A DNA stretch of 64,000 nt, taken from assembly GCA_029204225.1 (NCBI GenBank), contig CM055103.1:18550925-18614924 (forward strand), in the 5' to 3' direction. Below the pieces are notes generated by a model. That model was not told where the DNA came from and did no database searches. It saw only the letters and a program-made list of their open reading frames with translations. The stretch is from Diphasiastrum complanatum. Lineage: Eukaryota > Streptophyta > Lycopodiopsida > Lycopodiales > Lycopodiaceae. Of the stretch, positions 20,518 through 30,885 are shown piece after piece. Each line of letters opens with the position of its first letter. The first letter of the stretch is position 1. The position numbers were made by a program, and so were the translations under genes.

Positions 20518-22281
20518 ATGACTAGTCACAAAGAGTTCTTTACTTCTTTGCTCACTTATGATGGAGCCAAGAAAGCAATTCACATGGCCAATGGTGGTGA
20601 ATGTGTGATTGAAGGTATTGATTCAATTCCTATTTGTCTCTCTACTAATAGGAAAGCAAGACTTGATAATGTTCTTTACATTCCTTCACTTTCAAAGAAT
20701 TTGCTAAGTGTTGGTCAAATGATAGAGAAAGGATACATGGTAAAGTTTGGTGGTGATGTTTGCTTCATTACAAAGGAAGAAATCTTGGTTGCTAGGGGCA
20801 ATAAACAAGGTAGACTTTTCAAGCTTGATGCTTTTGTTATGGCTAACAAAAAGGATGGAATGGAAAAGGAGATTGGTCTCAACTTTCCAAAGTTACCTTT
20901 TAGCATGAATAATATTGGTGGATCTTATGCAAAGTCTAAAAAGCTTCCTTATGCTAGATCTAGGTCAAGATCTAATATGCTTCTTGGAGATGTTCATCTT
21001 TGTGCTAACTTGGCTAGTCTTGAGGATAATGATGGTGTTTCAAAGGTTCTTCATGGCAAGTGCAAGCATGCAAAAGGTAAGGAAAGAGCTAACTTCATCA
21101 ATGGAGGTGAAGGTTCTTCCTTGGAAAAGATTGTTGTTAATGATTTCTTTGATCATATGTCAAAAGACGTTGCTAGGTGCATGCATGAAGGAGGTGGTTC
21201 TTCTACATTCTTTTGTGATGAGTCCAAGAAAGTCATTTTTCCAGCAAGTGAAGTCACATGTCTTCATAAAGAGAGTAGATCAAATGGTTCTATCAAGAGA
21301 CTTAGTGAGGGAGATAGTCACAAGTCAAGAAGAAGAGAAGTATGTGAAGAGTTCAAAGTAGGATGTACTTTGAATGATGTCATTGTGAATGATAGTGAGG
21401 AAGAATCATTATTATATGATTCATTACCTAAAACATTGATTAGAAGTTCTTGTTTGAAAAAAAAGAGTACTTCAATCATCCTTATGTTGAAGGTACTAAT
21501 CATATTTTTCATGGCTTCTAATGTTTTTGAGGTTTCTACTTCTTGTGATGCAATCATTAAGAGGGAGTCTTATGAAGGAAAGAGCAATGGAAGATTGGTT
21601 CTTGGGAAGATCCAAGGCATGGATCTCACATCTCTTCATCAACTCAGAGGATTCTATGATTGTGAATTGATCACTCATGATCGAGATGGCAAAAGGTTGG
21701 TTGGAGAAGACTACATGGAGCAAATCGAGACTCAATTTCTTCAAGACAAGGGAGATCTCATTGGTGAGCTTATTGAGATTTGTTATGGACTCAAGAAGGC
21801 TGGATTTATTAGGTTTGATACTCATCTTCACCTACTCTACTTCATGTTGGATGGAAAGTTTGGAATCTATCTTTTGATTTATGATGGTGACATTGGTGAC
21901 ATTGTTTTCACTAACCTTTATGGAAGATCGAGATCAAGCATTGATGATATCTTGTTGAATCTAGATCATATGTTTGAGAGGGAGTATTTCCAGAGATTCA
22001 GGTCTGAAGATATTCATATCTTTGATATCTTTGATGATCAAAAGAAAGGTAAGCAAGTGGAAGCGACTCATTTTGCTTTACCCACATGTTTTGGAGAATT
22101 TTCTTGTGTAGATGATGCTATGCAAGTGGATATTGATTCTCATGGTTTTCATACTGGAAAAGCAAGTAATGGATCTGGAAAACAAAGTTTGTTCAATGAC
22201 TTTGATGACAAGAGGAAGATCAAGAGGTTGGTCTCAAAGGGCTTCAACAACACAAAAGGAAAGGTGACAATTTGGAGCTAG
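20518..22281 (+). CDS. 587-codon pol-derived frame with lost catalytic motifs
   Basis: Residues 1-80 are the rest of a copia protease domain (VLYIPSLSKNLLSVGQMIEK). Residues about 155-200 recall the GAG-pre-integrase site (LASLEDNDGVSKVLHGKCKH, AKGKERANF) without its full zinc ligand set. Near residue 250 ASEVTCLHKESRSNGSIKRL mirrors the integrase stretch K.E....F....E...G..IK.LR.D but lacks the acidic residues. From about residue 395, YMEQIETQF, LIEICYGLKKAGFIRFD and YLLIYDGDIGDIVFTN follow reverse transcriptase order (YMEQPEGF, LYGLKQAP, LLLYVDD), with YDGD replacing YVDD near 21879-21890. Most of the core pol sequence is missing or altered, yet no stop occurs in 587 codons. An altered pol kept open in a non-autonomous element is my inference; chance survival in a young copy is the alternative. 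Confidence 0.6.
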   Translation: MTSHKEFFTSLLTYDGAKKAIHMANGGECVIEGIDSIPICLSTNRKARLDNVLYIPSLSKNLLSVGQMIEKGYMVKFGGDVCFITKEEILVARGNKQGRLFKLDAFVMANKKDGMEKEIGLNFPKLPFSMNNIGGSYAKSKKLPYARSRSRSNMLLGDVHLCANLASLEDNDGVSKVLHGKCKHAKGKERANFINGGEGSSLEKIVVNDFFDHMSKDVARCMHEGGGSSTFFCDESKKVIFPASEVTCLHKESRSNGSIKRLSEGDSHKSRRREVCEEFKVGCTLNDVIVNDSEEESLLYDSLPKTLIRSSCLKKKSTSIILMLKVLIIFFMASNVFEVSTSCDAIIKRESYEGKSNGRLVLGKIQGMDLTSLHQLRGFYDCELITHDRDGKRLVGEDYMEQIETQFLQDKGDLIGELIEICYGLKKAGFIRFDTHLHLLYFMLDGKFGIYLLIYDGDIGDIVFTNLYGRSRSSIDDILLNLDHMFEREYFQRFRSEDIHIFDIFDDQKKGKQVEATHFALPTCFGEFSCVDDAMQVDIDSHGFHTGKASNGSGKQSLFNDFDDKRKIKRLVSKGFNNTKGKVTIWS

Positions 22282-22921
22282 TCAAGAGCATCAAAGGAGA
22301 GGTAATTGGAAAAGATGTTATGGATCTATTTTTGCAGCTTATTGAAGACTCAAGTAAGGTCAAAGGAGCAGCAAGGAAGTGCTGTTCGAGTTTACTTTAT
22401 TGTTTTATCTCATGTTTGAGCTATTTCATGTGGATGTGTGCAAATTGTCAAGACATGGACAAACTAGCTACATTGTCTTGCAATATCTTATTGTTGGAGT
22501 TGTACTAGCATTCTTGGCTGGTTTTGCTGATGGAAATGAAGCTATTGGAGGTTCATTATGTCACTCATTCATGGCCAAGTCATCAAGTGTTGATGATATC
22601 TTGTGGCAAGATGGAGATGGAGGCTCATTCATGGAGTTTTATGGTGGAGACATATCAAGAAAGGACAAAGTTGGAGGAGACAAACATGGAGGAATCATTT
22701 CATTCACATTCTATTTGGTTCTTCATGTTCTAGTTATATCTTGATGTGTAAAATTGATGTAAGAAATAGTGAAGCATCCAATTTGGACACTATTCTCTAT
22801 ATCAATTATGAAAGATACTTTAGAACCTTAGAAAGAAGATCTATAATTAGGATGGAGATCATTCTAAAGTTGGATCAAAGTTCTATTGTCAAAACTATGC
22901 AAAAACTAGTTGAAGAGGGAG
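22282..22921 (+). other. 3' internal region and purine tract of the 15-23.6 kb element
   Basis: Overlapping open stretches (for example 22379-22744, 121 codons with a hydrophobic stretch IVGVVLAFLAGFA) lead to the purine tract TGAAGAGGGAG at 22911-22921. I do not recognise RNase H motifs here. The region may encode a further altered pol remnant or be noncoding. Confidence 0.4.
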
Positions 22922-23573
22922 TGTGAGAGATTTCAACTAGTTTAGTCTAGTTTAGTCACATTTTGGTAAATTGTCAATAAGAGGCCAAAACTCATTTTAG
23001 ACTTAGAGATAAACTTTTTGAAGTTATATTAGTTTAAAATACATTCAATAAACACTTTTGGAAAGTGTGGGAAAGTTGGTAGTCAAGTTTGAGAGAGATT
23101 CAAATTTGAACTTTGGGTACATTGAATCTAGACCCAAAAATAGTAGGGTTTACATTTTGGAGGGAAAGCCAAGTGGCCAAATAGGGTTTGAAAACTCTAT
23201 AAAAGGATGTAACTCGTGGAGAGACATATCTTCTCGCTTCTATCTCTCATTTCATCATTGTACATGGTTCTCTTTGGGTTCTACTACTCATTGGTGCACT
23301 ATCTTGGTGTTATCATGCAATTCTATGTGTAGAATGATCATTTATTGCTATTTTCGGTTCCACACGTGTGAAATACAGTAGGGTACTGTAATTGTACGGA
23401 CAGCAAACATATTTTATGTTTTGGTTCATGTTTGATCAATATCTCTTAGAGTTTGCATCTCATTTTGTATGTAGATGCTGATTTTTCTACATTGGAAGGA
23501 TTGTTGGTTTGCTCCTTATTGTAACCAAAGATTTGGGACATGGATTGGATCTTGAATGATCTGAAATCCTTCA
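22922..23573 (+). repeat. 3' LTR of the 15-23.6 kb element
   Basis: It starts TGTGAGAGATTTCAACTAG directly after the purine tract and ends CCTTCA. It has the same length as the 5' LTR with roughly eight substitutions and a 2-base difference at the very end. Past it lies minus-strand copia gag sequence, so the element landed inside that older one. Confidence 0.85.
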
Positions 23574-24640
23574 CTAAAAACTTCGGTTGAACCTCTCGGT
23601 CGAGGAGACTCGATTTGAGCTCCTTAGTGAAGATTCGGTTGAAGAGTTCGATGGAAGAGAGTCAGTTGTAAGATAAGAAGATGGTCATCGGATGTATTTC
23701 ATGCAATATGAAGTAGTCAAGATGAGCTATTGTTGCTCTTCTGTCTGCTCTAAGATTTCTTGTTTTTGGGATTTTGGTTGCAGTCAACGGCTGCGTGACC
23801 CTTCATGTGATAGTGGATGCATTCTATCTTTGGGTTTAGCCAGCACTTATCAACAATGTAGCCTTCTCGTGTGCATCTCATGCAAGTCTTCTTCTCACCA
23901 TCTTGTTGTCTCGGCTTATTTATGCTCTTCCATTTGTTTTCTTTAGCTTCCTCTGATTGTTGCTTCCGATCTTGTTTTTGGTTTGACTCCCTCTTCGGCT
24001 TGAAATTCTCCTTTTGCTTCTCTCTATTGCTTTAGAGAGCTTGATTAGAGCTATCTTTGTCATCAAGTTGTTCACGGGCTTCACCTCTTTTCTGATCTTG
24101 ATTACAGCCTTCTCAAGGGTCATCTGTGGATCTTTGGCAAGCAATGTTTGGGTCGTCTAAAATGATCTTGGTAGAGCTCACAACATATATGTGAGTTGCT
24201 TCTCTGTTGAGACTGCATTCTCTGTTTGAAATTGTGTAAGGAAAGGAACAGGTACTTCAATTTTCTGATAAAGGAGGTGAGGTCTTTACCATCCCATCTC
24301 AGACTAGTCAGCTGATTTTCAAGAAGCATAATTTGGCATCGTGATTTCGTTTGAAATCTGGTTAGCAAAGTATCCCACATTTCTCTTGCATTGGAGAGTG
24401 TGGCTAGATCAAGTCTCAAGCTGTCTTCGATGGAGAAAGATAGGATGGCTACTGCCTTGTCATTTCTTTCTCTCCATTCTCGTGGCTCCTTGACAGTGGT
24501 TGTGGGAATCTCTTCTATGCCATCAACCCAGGGCCATAGACCTTCTCCTTTCAGTATGAGAGAAGTCTTCACCTTCTATGCTAGGAAGTTTGATCCTGAA
24601 GAGTCAAGGATCGTGCATATATTTGATTGAATGCTGCTAA
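23574..24640 (-). pseudogene. copia gag of family B, broken
   Basis: On the minus strand gag begins near 24610 with KVKTSLILKGEGLWPWVDGI and continues to 24120 (ATLSNAREMWDTLLTRFQTK, SRCQIMLLENQLTSLRWDGK), the usual copia gag core. Frame changes lead to VIKIRKEVKPVNNLMTK near 24070 and a Lys/Arg-rich stretch, then a degraded zinc-finger region to about 23700. The sequence is cut at 23574 by the LTR of the plus-strand element. It belongs with the primer site and LTR at 24798-25947. Confidence 0.7.
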
Positions 24641-24797
24641 TGGATCCCATAGCCTGAAAGAATCAGACGGAACTCTTACTAGAGCTGCCGACTCTGATAG
24701 AGCTTCTCGGGCTCTGATATCACTGATGGAAACTCTACTCAGTATTTGGAACGTCAAACGCTCTAATATCACTGCTGGATATCTGAAACGTCAGACG

Positions 24798-24808
24798 GTC
24801 TAATACCA
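24798..24808 (-). promoter_or_regulatory. primer-binding site of family B copy 2, mutated
   Basis: The reverse strand reads TGGTATTAGAC, the copia primer site with changes at two positions. It lies directly beside the LTR at 24810-25947 on the gag side, as required for a 5' LTR. Confidence 0.6.
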
Positions 24809-24809
24809 C

Positions 24810-25947
24810 TGATGGAAATTCTCGAGGATGAAGGCCAGATAGAGCCGACTTGGTAGGAGTAGCTATTGCTACTGACTGCAGTCTAATTCTCTTCCAAGTC
24901 CCAAATCGCTTCTGACGATCTGTTGTTAAATTAAACCTGTGAACAGCAGATGATGTTGAGTAAAACAACAGTAGAAAGATATCTACTGCTAGCATGCATT
25001 CCAATATTGCGAATCATACACATCACAGAATAGAGCATTGAGAAAATTGCTTCTATATTCATAGCTGAATTTACAATATTTTCTTGAGCACTGTCTGTTT
25101 TCCAGATCAGTGCATTGGCACAAGAGAGATGTTCTCTCACAAATAATATGACTAGCTACTGCTAATCTGTCTGGAGCTATCTCTCATTCTTATGTGATCA
25201 ATCCAGGGAACTGATTAAGATAAAAGATCTAATCCAAAGAAATGCATTAGGCTTAATCAAAGCTAATTCTAGTTTCCCGTCGTTGTCTTTGTTGCCTTCT
25301 GCCCGTTACTACACCCTACCTTCACGCCACAAACCTTCGCATTATCCCAAAAGACACTTTCACAATTTTAAGGGCAGTGTTGTCTTTTCAAGGGCAATGT
25401 CTCTTTTTCAAGGGTAGTGTCACTTTTTTAAGGGCACCTTCGCTTTTATCCGGAAGGCATTTGGCGACAGTTTCTCTTTTTTCCGAAAGGCGAAAAATCG
25501 GATAGTGTCGAGTTTTTTCGAAGGGCGAAAAATCAAAAAACCCGACAGTAGGCCTAAAAACATTTTTAAGGCATTAGAGACAGTGTCGCTTTTTTTCGAA
25601 AGGCAAAAAATGTGACAGTGTCACTTTTTTCCAAAGGGCGAAAAAGCGAAAAAACTCGACAGTAGGCCTAAAAAGTTTTCTAAGGCATTTTGAAGGCCAC
25701 TCGCATTTTTTCGAAAAGCGAAAAATGAAACAATGTCGGGAAAATTGGCCAGAGTTTTTTTCTAAGTGTTTTAGACTTAGTGAGGCATTTTTCTCATGAC
25801 TAAAAAATGTGAATTGTGCGACGAAACAGTTCAAAAATGTAGAATGTGGAAACATAGTTCAAAATGCAATAGTCAAGAAAAAAAGAAAAGGAAAAAACTA
25901 AGGAAAAATGCTAAGGCTTTGAAAGATAAAAACTCTTAGTTTCTTCA
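24810..25947 (-). repeat. 5' LTR, family B, copy 2
   Basis: It starts TGATGGAAATTCTCGAGG and ends AGTTTCTTCA, and matches 3424-4580 along its length with a deletion near 25160. It contains the same GGGCGAAAAAGCGAAAAA/CGCTTTTT array at about 25370-25740. Its outer end interrupts a different copia gag at 25948, so it marks an insertion into family C. Confidence 0.75.
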
Positions 25948-26376
25948 TGACTGATCCGACAACGTCCATTTGTTGCAAGAGATTCTTAAACTGGTTAATG
26001 TGACTCTGAAGAGAATCACCATTTGATATCTTGAGTGTGAAGAATTTCCTTCGAAGATGTAACTTGGTAGTTACGTCTCTCACATCGTATAATGAGCTCA
26101 GGATGTCCCAAACTTCTTTCGAAGTTTTAGCTTTAGCTATGTGGCCAATTTGAGTATCTAATATATTGAGGATAATAAGTGCAAAAGCTTTACCGTCCTC
26201 CGATTTCCATTTTGCGTCTTTTGTGTCATCTTCAAGTTTTACTTCGAAATCTGTAACAACATCCCATAACTCGTTGGCGATTAGCAAGGTCTTCATCTTA
26301 AATTTCCACAAATGATAATTGGATCCATTCAGCTTGTCTGCAATAAGACCAGCTTTACTTTGAGAATCCGTCTGGA
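25948..26376 (-). pseudogene. copia gag N-terminus, family C, copy 1
   Basis: The minus strand reads LNGSNYHLWKFKMKTLLIAN, then ELWDVVTDFEVKLEDDTKDA, KTSKEVWDILSSLYDVRDVT and TKLHLRRKFFTLKISNGDSL to HINQFKNLLQQMDVVGSVM, an intact copia gag core. It stops at 25947 where family B LTR copy 2 has inserted; the rest of the element is not found beyond that LTR. A homologous but more damaged copy is at 36718-37250. Confidence 0.75.
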
Positions 26377-26565
26377 ACTTAGTCTGTCGATTGTATCGAT
26401 GATGCTAAGATGTAGTGATGCCAACAACAAGAAATCAATTCTCTGATACTGAAAGGATGAAAGGAACTGAAGAATATGATATCAATTTGATATCACAAAA
26501 GATACCAAGTATTAGAGCTTTTCACTCTAATATCAAAATAGTATTAGGCTCTGAAGAAGAATCAA

Positions 26566-26599
26566 CGCTCTGATACCATGTAGGTAAGCTCTGATACCA
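26566..26599 (-). promoter_or_regulatory. primer-binding site, present twice
   Basis: GCTCTGATACCAT occurs at 26566-26578 and again ending at 26599, 22 bases apart. The second abuts the LTR start TGTTGGAAATAGG at 26600 and is the one in the normal position; the first looks like a local duplication. Confidence 0.6.
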
Positions 26600-27265
26600 T
26601 GTTGGAAATAGGTGAGTAATAGAATGCGGAAACTTCCTACTTCCAATGCATGACTACGCCTATCAAAAATTGAACAAAGCAATAGTGATGGAAATTACGT
26701 TCAATCTTTAGCAACTAACTTTTGCTAGATACTAAGTGATTACGTAGCCAAACATAAAGTATTGAATTCTCAGACAATTTCTATCAGTTACAAAAACAAT
26801 AAAGAGATGCATGCATTCTGACACAAACTGAACGCAATAAGAAAATAGTATTGATTCAGAAAAACAAGATTAGATGCTAATGAGCACAAGACAATAGCAA
26901 ATAGAAATTGCGCATTCTAGGCTATCTTTGAGTAACTGAGAATAAGTCTAAAATAAGGAACTCTGTTGATAAGTAGTAGTGCAATAGCAGCTCTAAAATA
27001 AATCTCTAAAAGGCTGAGTTAGAATGCTCAAGAGTGTAAAGACCACTAGGAAAAACCCCTAAGATGAGGATAGGAGAACACAAGAGAGACTATGGAGCAA
27101 AACCGCCCAACCAATCTTAGATCCCTCCTGGAGAATCCTCCTGGATCTATCCCCCAAGCTATGCCATGTGATAGCAAGAGGAGAAGAGCTTTACAGGTAT
27201 CACTTGCATCTATTCATCCACAGTTATTGTGTTGTGAGTTGCCGTTATGAATGTATACATGGAAC
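26600..27265 (-). repeat. 5' LTR, family C, copy 1
   Basis: It starts TGTTGGAAATAGGTGAG beside the primer site. The sequence TGACTACGCCTATCAAA near its start and the CCACTAGG...GGAGAACACAAGAGAG block near 27045 recur in the copy at 37355-39120. The outer end, set near 27265, joins an older protease fragment and could be off by some tens of bases. Confidence 0.6.
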
Positions 27266-27267
27266 AG

Positions 27268-27905
27268 TTACAATGATTGTGTGGGCAACGAGCGTGAAAT
27301 GGTGCAGTTACTGAAAAGTACTAAAGTGAACTGTGACTTGGAAAGATAAAGACGAATAGATCTTTTGCCTTCAATCTGCAGTGCACTTGAGTCACTAAAA
27401 TAGACATACTTCGAATCTACTGGTGTGAGGTCTTCAAATAAGGACTTACATGAAGTCATGTGCTGAGAAGCACCAGAATTGAGGTACCAATCCATGGCTC
27501 CTCTAATGGGTTTGTCTTGTATCATTAGCAGAGTTGGGTCTTCATGGACATAATCAGATCCTCCATCCTGCTGCATCTTCTTCTTTGCTTCGTTGTGCTT
27601 GAAAACTCGACAATCCTTGATGTTGTAGTTGGTTTTTTTGCAATACTTACAGAAGAGTTAGGTCTTAGGCTTTTGATGTTGTCGATTGTGTTGTTGTGAT
27701 TGTTGGTCTAAATCAATTTGCTCAGCTTTTGTCTTCTTGTCCTTCGAAGATTTCTTCTTCGGGAGCTGTTGCTTATTCGAATAGAGAGCGACTGTTTTCG
27801 AATTCAATGTTAATAAGCTTTTCCTTCTTACTTATTCTTGTAACAAACTTGTTGTCACCTTTTGCAGAGACAGGTCAGGAGCAATCTTGGTGCTCATCCA
27901 TATAG
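27268..27905 (-). pseudogene. copia gag C-terminus and protease fragment
   Basis: The minus strand contains a degraded gag tail and zinc-finger region (27580-27905) followed by DWYLNSGASQHMTSCKSLFE, a protease site with Asn for the catalytic Asp (LNSG instead of LDSG), and SALQIEGKRSIRLYL. It is cut at 27268 by the family C LTR and at about 27906 by the gypsy element. The Asp-to-Asn change would inactivate the protease. Confidence 0.65.
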
Positions 27906-28078
27906 GGAGACTTTTCTTCCAAGGGCAACAAAGCTCGTCCACAAAGAAAAACAATTATCCAATAAAGGAGATAGGGGGAGCATAGCTCACTCACTAGGGA
28001 GAGTCATCCACATGGGGAGCATAGCTTACTCACTAGTGGGATTGTCAATTTAAGAAGCTAGAAACAATATGAACCCTA
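27906..28078 (+). other. probable leader of the gypsy element
   Basis: The segment holds two near-copies of GGGGAGCATAGCTCACTCACTA (27977 and 28015 region, shown here only in part: AGCATAGCTYACTCACTA). It precedes the gag ATG at 28079. No LTR or primer site could be placed. Confidence 0.35.
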
Positions 28079-28870
28079 ATGGATCAAACCAATGAAAACC
28101 CAACATTTGATCTATCAAACCCATCCAATGTGGGACAAGCTCTTGAACTTTTATACCAACAAATTCAAGCCACTAATAAGCAGCTTCTTGAAACTAATCA
28201 AAGAAACCAAGACTTAGAGTCTAGGTTAGCCAATCAGAAGAAGCATGTAGTTCCACCTCCCGTAAAAGTGTTTAAGGGGGAGAAGAAAGATAGGAACTTA
28301 CAAGTGGTAAATTCTTGGCTAAATGTTTGGAACGAATACTTTGCCATGGACCAATTCCCTGAATGTGAAAAGTTATCCACTGTTACTATGTTTCTTGAGG
28401 GAAGAGCCTTAGTATGGTGGGATGACCTAGTTGCAAAAGGCAATCAACCTTGTTCATGGGAAGATTTTTGCATAGTTTTTAGGGATGACTTCCTACCACT
28501 TTTAGATGACTTTGAACACTTTCAAAAGTTGAGTCATTTATCAATGAATAAAGGTTTGAAACAATTTATTCAAGATTTTCATGAGTATCTGAATCCACTT
28601 TATAGTGACATTCCGCCTAAGGTACAAATGTTAATGTTCATTGATGGGTTACCAAAAGATTATCAAGTGGATGCTCGTAGGAACCATCCAAAGACCCTAG
28701 AAGATGCTATTAGGACTGCAAAATACTTTGATGACACACCTAAGCCACCTAGAGGTCAACAGCCTAATGAGCAGAAAAAAGGTTTTCAATTTAAGAGGGG
28801 GGATAGGGAAGCTGTTAGTGAAACACATCCCAATTCCAACAATCTTAAGAAAACCAAAAAAAACTTTTAA
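28079..28870 (+). CDS. Ty3/gypsy Gag (Retrotrans_gag)
   Basis: ATG at 28079 opens an intact 263-codon frame. Residues 20-60 are a Gln-rich helix (LLYQQIQATNKQLLETNQRN). Residues about 65-190 are the Retrotrans_gag core: VFKGEKKDRNLQVVNSWLNV, FAMDQFPECEKLSTVTMFLE, GRALVWWDDLV, CSWEDFCIVFRDDFLP and LKQFIQDFHEYLNPL. The frame ends in a basic tail just before a zinc knuckle at 28895-28940 in another frame. Gag is the best-kept part of an element whose protease is gone, so it is likely a relic despite the open frame. Confidence 0.8.
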   Translation: MDQTNENPTFDLSNPSNVGQALELLYQQIQATNKQLLETNQRNQDLESRLANQKKHVVPPPVKVFKGEKKDRNLQVVNSWLNVWNEYFAMDQFPECEKLSTVTMFLEGRALVWWDDLVAKGNQPCSWEDFCIVFRDDFLPLLDDFEHFQKLSHLSMNKGLKQFIQDFHEYLNPLYSDIPPKVQMLMFIDGLPKDYQVDARRNHPKTLEDAIRTAKYFDDTPKPPRGQQPNEQKKGFQFKRGDREAVSETHPNSNNLKKTKKNF

Positions 28871-29040
28871 AACCATCAAGGTGGCATTGATAAAGCTGAA
28901 GCTCGTAAGAAGAACCCGTGCTTCAAGTGCAATGGCGAGGGTCACCTTGCACGAAATTACGTCAAATAACCAGCTTCTACCTCAGGTAATCTATCTCGAA
29001 GTAATGAGATGGATGTATTTTGTCCTTAGTTATTTAGTCT
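28871..29040 (+). pseudogene. gypsy zinc knuckle with internal deletion behind it
   Basis: A frame adjoining gag reads PCFKCNGEGHLARNY, the CX2CX4HX4C nucleocapsid knuckle with its last Cys changed to Tyr. Within about 100 bases the sequence jumps to reverse transcriptase, so the protease and the start of reverse transcriptase are deleted. Confidence 0.65.
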
Positions 29041-29520
29041 TTGGACCTAATGACCTTAAGTGCTTTAAAAGTAAAAAAATTGAACAAGGTAACCGTTAAG
29101 AATAGATATCCACTGCTGGGGATGGATGACCTAATAGATTATCTTGGTGGTGCTAGTTACTTTACCAAGATAGATCTAAGGTCGGGATTCCATCAGATAC
29201 GCATTAAGGCAGAAGATATACCAAAAACCAGGTTTTGAACTCGCTTTGGTCATTACGAATTTTTGGTGTTGCATTTTGGTTTGACCAATGCACCGACAAC
29301 TTTCCAATAGATGATGAACGATTTGTTCAGGCCATATTTGAAAAGATTCATAGTGGTATTCTTAGATGATATCCTAGTGCTCAATAAGACTTTGGCAGAA
29401 CATAAAGAGCATCTTAGAATTGTCTGGGACATCCTAATAAGGGAAAAGCTCTTTGCCAAAGAGTCTATGTATGACTTTTTTTGTGAAGGAATTGTCCTAC
29501 TTGGGGCATAAGATTTTCGA
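29041..29520 (+). pseudogene. gypsy reverse transcriptase, broken
   Basis: The reading includes [40 protein letters not shown], a stop, RFGHYEFLVLHFGLTNAPTT, a stop, and RFIVVFLDDILVLNKTLAEH, which are reverse transcriptase motifs in order with FLDD at the catalytic site. The N-terminal motifs are lost in the deletion before 29041. At least two stops and one frameshift (near 29500) are present. Confidence 0.8.
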
Positions 29521-30265
29521 ACGAGGAGTGGAGATTGAGGCCGATCGTATCCAGAGGGTTATTGATTGGCCTATTCTCACCACAGTTCGGGAAATCAAGT
29601 CTTTCTTGGAGTTTGTGGGATTTTTCCGTCGGCATATCCCCCAATTTGCTCGATTGGCATTTCCCGTTACCCAGGCCTTGAAAGGCTATAAGAAGCTAAG
29701 CTGGAGGGCTAAGAGTCCACTAGTGGTGTGGACGGAGGATATGAATAATTATTTTGAGTTGCTTAATAAAAGTGTCACTTCGGCACCAATACTAATCATT
29801 GGCGATCCTAATAAGACTTTTGTGGTTAGGACCGATGCCAGTGATTATGCTACGGGAGCTGTTTTGATGCAGGATGGACATCCTGTGGCTTATGAAAGCA
29901 AGAAACTCAATCATGCTCAGTCTAGGTATTGTACCTATGAGAAGGAACTGTTTGCAATTGTTCATTCCTTGAAAATTTGACGACATTATTTGTATGGAGC
30001 CAGATTTGAAGTTTTGATGGATCATCAGACTCTTCGATATTTCTGTGATGCTACAGATTTAAAGGGGGGACAAACTAGATGGGTTGAGCTGATGCAAATC
30101 TTTGACTTTTCTATACGTTATTGTAAAGGAAGTCAAAATACTCTAGCGGATGCTTTGAGTCGGTTACCGGCTACTAATCAATTGTGCTTTACTGTTATAG
30201 AATCGGAGTTGTTTCAGTCTCTTCAAGGACTATATGAGTCCAATCCTTTTTTTGGAAAGTATTGA
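29453..30265 (+). pseudogene. gypsy RNase H and connection domain
   Basis: The 29453-29980 frame reads SYLGHKIFERGVEIEADRIQ, VREIKSFLEFVGFFRRHIPQ, then the RNase H motifs VVRTDASDYATGAVLMQ and YCTYEKELFAIVHSLK. A stop at 29979 interrupts it; 29990-30265 continues with EVLMDHQTLRYFCDATDLKG and KGSQNTLADALSRLPATNQL. Catalytic Asp and Glu positions of RNase H are kept, but the stop means no complete enzyme. Confidence 0.8.
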
Positions 30266-30885
30266 CAACAAGTACTTTCAGGGGTCGATTCAGGTTTGCA
30301 AGATTCCTCGAATAAGGGAAAGACTGAAACGGATTTTCTAATTCGAAACAAGATTTTGTTTCATAAAGGAAAGGTGTGTGTACCAGAGAATGACACTATA
30401 AGGGCCCAAATCTTGCATGAGTGTCATGATAGTCCATGCGCAGGACATCCGGATATACAAAGGACACTTGACTTAGTTCGAAGGCAATTTTGCTGGCCTA
30501 AGATGAAAAGTCAGGTAGAGGCCTATGTACTTAGATGTACTAAGTGCTAGTTAAATAAAGCGGAGAGGCTAAAAGCTAGTGGCCTATTACATCCTTTAGA
30601 TATTCCTACCGGAAAGTGAGAAAGATATCTATGGATTTTGTGGCCGGGCTTCCACGTACAGGGAAGGGCCACGATTCAGTTTGGGTCATTGTTGACAGAC
30701 TTACGAAGTTTGCTCAATTTATCCCAACGAAAACTTCTGTTAAAGCTTCAGAACTAGCTCAACTGTTTGTTGAGAAGCTTTTTCGACTGTACGGGCTGCC
30801 TTGCGATATTGTCAGTGACCGTGACCCAAAATTCACTGGAAATTATTAGCAAGTAGTATTTGAAAAGTTGGAAACAACTTTAAGT
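30266..30885 (+). pseudogene. gypsy integrase, truncated
   Basis: 30296-30550 codes the H2C2 zinc-binding domain (LHECHDSPCAGHPDIQRTLD, then YVLRCTKC). After a stop and frame change, 30616-30849 codes the start of the catalytic core: SMDFVAGLPRTGKGHDSVWV, VDRLTKFAQFIPTKT and LPCDIVSDRDPKFTGNY, with both Asp residues of DDE. The element is cut at about 30885, before the Glu, and no 3' LTR follows. Confidence 0.8.

Larger units (their letters stand above)
15041..23573 (+). mobile_element. copia-derived LTR retrotransposon with diverged pol, carrying nested fragments
   Basis: Two 652-base LTRs in direct orientation (15041-15692 and 22922-23573) flank a primer site, an interrupted gag, a protease and a 587-codon frame, then a purine tract. 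I counted fewer than ten LTR differences by eye, which indicates a fairly recent insertion. About 3.2 kb of older element fragments sit inside gag (16796-20040). Five A residues precede the left LTR and five lie two bases past the right LTR, so a target duplication is possible but not convincing. Confidence 0.8.
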
